Source: Micromonospora halophytica (GTDB lineage Bacteria > Actinomycetota > Actinomycetes > Mycobacteriales > Micromonosporaceae). Taken from it: a stretch of DNA of 64,000 nucleotides. Shown in pieces: positions 61,645-64,000 of the stretch; position 1 is the stretch's first letter; each line of letters starts with the position of its first letter. The translations under genes were made by a program, and so were the position numbers. Below the pieces are notes generated by a model that had not been told where the DNA came from, searched no databases, and saw only the letters and a list, made by a program, of their open reading frames with translations. The DNA lies in the NCBI RefSeq assembly GCF_900090245.1, contig NZ_FMDN01000003.1, positions 434,001 to 498,000 of the forward strand, in the 5' to 3' direction.

Positions 61645-61777
61645 GGCGTCGAGCCTGCCCGCGCCACCCGGCCACGCGCTGCGGCCGGCGGTCGAGAGCC
61701 ACCCGTACCTCGGTCTACCGGCAGACCTCGACTTTGGTAGGTGTCGACGCGGCGGAGCGGCTTCCTAGCATGGACGG

Positions 61778-63028
61778 GTGAGCAGCGCCGCCGTCGTGCC
61801 CGAACATCCCTGGCTGCTGCCGGGGACCCTGACCCGTCCGACGACGACCGTACGACGGACGCCCCGGGACTGGTTCGTCGACGGACTCTGCTTCCTGCTC
61901 GCCCTCGGCTGGGCGGTGCTGGCCTTCCACGACTCGGTGGGGCCGGAGCCGGAGTTCGCGGTCAACGTCGGCCCGTCCTGGCTCAACGAGATCGACCTGG
62001 TGCTCGGGGTGTCGGTGAGTGCGGCGCTCTGGCTGCGCCGACGCTGGCCGGTCGCGCTGGCGGTGGCCAGCCTGCCGCTGGCGCTGTTCTCGGTCAACGC
62101 CGGTGTGGCCCTGCTGATCCTCCTGTTCACCGTGCTGGTGCACCGGCCGCTGCCGATCGGCGCCGCGCTGGTCGGCGTGCACCTGCTGACCACGCCGATC
62201 TACACCATGATCCGGCCCGACCCGGTGCTGCCGTTCTGGGCCACCATGGCCTGGACGCTCCTGTTCATCGGCGCGGTCGTGGCGTGGGCGCTGTTCGTCC
62301 GGGCGCGACGGCAACTCGTGTGGTCGCTGCGCGAGCGTGCCGACCGGGCCGAGGCCGAGCAGCAGCTGCGGGTCGCCCAGGCCCGGCAGCTCGAACGCAC
62401 CCGCATCGCCCGGGAGATGCACGACGTGCTGGCGCACCGGATCTCCCTGCTCAGCCTGCACGCCGGGGCGCTGGAGTTCCGCCCCGACGCGCCTGCGGAA
62501 GAGGTCGCGAAGGCGGCCGGGGTGATCCGGGCCAGCGCGCACGCCGCCCTGCAGGACCTGCGCGAGGTGATCGGGGTGCTGCGCGCCGAGCCCGGCGGCG
62601 CCGAGACGGCCACCCCCGAGCGCCCGCAGCCGACCCTCGGTGACGTGCCGGCGCTGGTCGCGGAGTCCCGGGCCGCCGGGGTGCGGGTCGGCGTGGTCGA
62701 CGCGGTCGCCGACGCCGCGGCCGTGCCTCCGGCGGTCGGGCGCAGCGTGTACCGGATCGTGCAGGAGGGGTTGACCAACGCCCGCAAGCACGCGCCGGGG
62801 GCGCTGGTCTCGATCCAGCTCGCCGGCCGCCCCGGCGACGGCCTCGCCGTCGAGATCCGCAACCCGTGGCCGGTCGGTGAGCCGGCCGCCCCGGTGATCC
62901 CGGGCACCGGCACCGGCCTGGTCGGCGTCGCGGAGCGGGTCAGCCTCGCCGGTGGCCGGCTGGAGCACGGGCGGGACGCCACCGGCGACTTCCGGCTGGC
63001 CGCCTGGCTGCCCTGGCCGGCGTCGTGA
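61778..63028 (+). CDS. Membrane sensor histidine kinase (HisKA_3, NarX/DesK type)
   Basis: A 416-residue kinase: about five transmembrane helices in residues 35-175 with almost no external domain, a DHp helix with phospho-acceptor His215 in RIAREMHDVLAHR, and a C-terminal ATPase domain ending GTGTGLVGVAERV. Intramembrane sensors of this build detect envelope stress. GTG start. It overlaps the response regulator gene by four bases and faces away from the ABC exporter genes across 133 bp. Confidence 0.88.
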   Translation: MSSAAVVPEHPWLLPGTLTRPTTTVRRTPRDWFVDGLCFLLALGWAVLAFHDSVGPEPEFAVNVGPSWLNEIDLVLGVSVSAALWLRRRWPVALAVASLPLALFSVNAGVALLILLFTVLVHRPLPIGAALVGVHLLTTPIYTMIRPDPVLPFWATMAWTLLFIGAVVAWALFVRARRQLVWSLRERADRAEAEQQLRVAQARQLERTRIAREMHDVLAHRISLLSLHAGALEFRPDAPAEEVAKAAGVIRASAHAALQDLREVIGVLRAEPGGAETATPERPQPTLGDVPALVAESRAAGVRVGVVDAVADAAAVPPAVGRSVYRIVQEGLTNARKHAPGALVSIQLAGRPGDGLAVEIRNPWPVGEPAAPVIPGTGTGLVGVAERVSLAGGRLEHGRDATGDFRLAAWLPWPAS

Positions 63029-63708
63029 GCGCGGGCGAGCAGGCGCCGGTCCGGGTGCTGATCGTGGACGACGACGCGCTGGTCCGCGCCGGACTGTCGA
63101 TGATCCTCGGCGGGGTGCCCGACGTCCGGGTGGTCGGCGAGGCCGCCGACGGTGCCGAGGTGCCGGCCGCCGTCGAGGCGTACGCGCCGGACGTGGTGCT
63201 GATGGACATCCGGATGCCCCGGGTCGACGGGCTGACCGCCACCGAGGCGCTGCGTGCGGCGGCCGACCCGCCCGAGGTGCTGGTGCTGACGACGTTCGAT
63301 GCCGACGAGCAGGTGCTGCGGGCGCTGCGTGCCGGGGCGGGCGGATTCCTGCTCAAGGACACCCCGCCCGCCGAGATCGTCCGGGCGGTGCGCCGGGTGG
63401 CGGCGGGGGAGGCGACCCTCTCCCCGGCGGTGACCCGCAAGCTGATCACGCACGTGACCGTCGTCGGCACGCCGTCCGGGCCCGATCCGCGCCGGCAGCG
63501 GGCGTTGCGGCTGCTCGACGGGCTCACCGCGCGGGAACGGGAGGTCGCGCTCGCGCTCGGGCAGGGCCGCACCAACGCGGAGATCTCGGCGGAGCTGTTC
63601 ATGAGTGTGGCGACGGTGAAGGCGTACGTGTCCCGGCTGCTGACCAAGTTGGCGCTGAACAACCGGGTCCAGGTGGCGCTGCTGGTGCACGACGCCGGCC
63701 TGGTCTGA
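63025..63708 (+). CDS. NarL/LuxR-family response regulator
   Basis: A 227-residue regulator: receiver domain with IVDDDALVRAGL and phospho-acceptor Asp61 in VVLMDIRMP, linker, then a LuxR helix-turn-helix (LTAREREVALALGQGRTNAE, VATVKAYVSRLLTKL). Partner of the kinase upstream and probable regulator of the divergent ABC operon. GTG start with four-base overlap. Confidence 0.9.
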   Translation: MSAGEQAPVRVLIVDDDALVRAGLSMILGGVPDVRVVGEAADGAEVPAAVEAYAPDVVLMDIRMPRVDGLTATEALRAAADPPEVLVLTTFDADEQVLRALRAGAGGFLLKDTPPAEIVRAVRRVAAGEATLSPAVTRKLITHVTVVGTPSGPDPRRQRALRLLDGLTAREREVALALGQGRTNAEISAELFMSVATVKAYVSRLLTKLALNNRVQVALLVHDAGLV

Positions 63709-63750
63709 GCCGCCGGGCCGAGGCCGGCCTCTTGGTTGTATCACCGATGA

Positions 63751-63909
63751 GAGTGTCGAGGCTGGAAGCGTGGACGGATACTGCCCCAGGCGTCGCTCAG
63801 CCGCGCGCTGCGCCTGCTGACCGACAAGCGCCTCGTCGACGTCGCGACACCGCTGTCCACCCGGCCGTCGCGGGAGACGCGCTACGCCGTCACCGCCTGG
63901 CGGGATTGA
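63751..63909 (+). pseudogene. Winged-helix regulator remnant near the right edge
   Basis: The frame reads LPQASLSRALRLLTDKRLVD then ETRYAVTAWRD-stop, the recognition helix and wing of a MarR/PadR-like DNA-binding domain, but it has no start codon after the preceding in-frame stop. An ATG in another frame (63747, MRVSRLEAW) looks like a shifted beginning. From 63910 to the edge another frame continues into sequence that may belong to a gene outside the window; nothing firm can be said of it. Confidence 0.35.
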
Positions 63910-64000
63910 ACTTCTGCCCGCTGTGGGCCGTACCACTGGCCGAGGATGCGCTGCGGCGGACAGCCGCAGTCGCTGGCGAGCTGCGGGAGGCCTGCCGTGC

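Overview
The window is very GC-rich, with strongly G/C-ending codons, frequent GTG starts, Tat signals and many actinobacterial regulator families (TipA-like MerR, XRE with a TPR-like tail, ArsR, TetR, NarL/LuxR). A 10-methyl-fatty-acid gene pair, a secreted GH26 mannanase and a YidD homologue fit a filamentous soil actinomycete. My best guess is a Micromonosporaceae member such as Micromonospora; this rests on gene content and style, not on a marker gene. I found no rRNA, tRNA, CRISPR array or insertion sequence.

Layout. 0-12 kb: end of a VWA-domain gene, small stress and metabolic genes, a TmsA/TmsB-type pair for 10-methyl-branched fatty acids, an ArsR-type regulator with a START-like protein, an MFS exporter, and a RecB/Cas4-like nuclease overlapping an unknown 501-residue protein. 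12-25 kb: GH26 mannanase, GGDEF-EAL protein, TipA-like regulator, a P2A-type ATPase with a coupled small membrane protein, and a divergent alpha/beta-hydrolase/TetR pair with two clear operator palindromes. 25-28.3 kb: YidD, a phosphotransferase, a VOC protein and a membrane protein behind a DevR-like box.

28.3-44.3 kb is the accessory part, with less uniform codon use. It holds a CYTH triphosphate enzyme, a thymidylate-kinase-like protein, a radical SAM protein and an AlkA-like DNA glycosylase; the last three overlap as one operon. Beside them are a 1813-residue SF1 helicase-nuclease and a 1020-residue PLD/DEAD/DUF3427-type helicase. A decayed second copy of the latter's 3' end lies on the other side of the giant helicase. 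A kinase/XRE operon, a frameshifted pseudogene and a duplicated 16-bp motif close the block. It reads like a defence or nucleotide-modification island; that is inference.

44.3-50 kb: an overlapping unit with a short truncated-globin-like protein lacking an obvious proximal histidine, a ferredoxin-reductase-type flavoprotein and a DivIVA-like protein; then an unknown protein, a second SF1 helicase and a hypothetical protein. 50-64 kb: an orphan three-gene cluster, GNAT, aldo/keto reductase, a secreted endonuclease I, a LysR/class A beta-lactamase-like divergent pair, a Tat-exported metallo-hydrolase, a ParA ATPase with a small partner, a SOUL protein, and an ABC exporter divergent from its likely two-component system. 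Gene debris with working-looking starts or stops recurs (6.9, 24.2, 32.0, 43.8, 63.8 kb), suggesting repeated deletion between functional genes.
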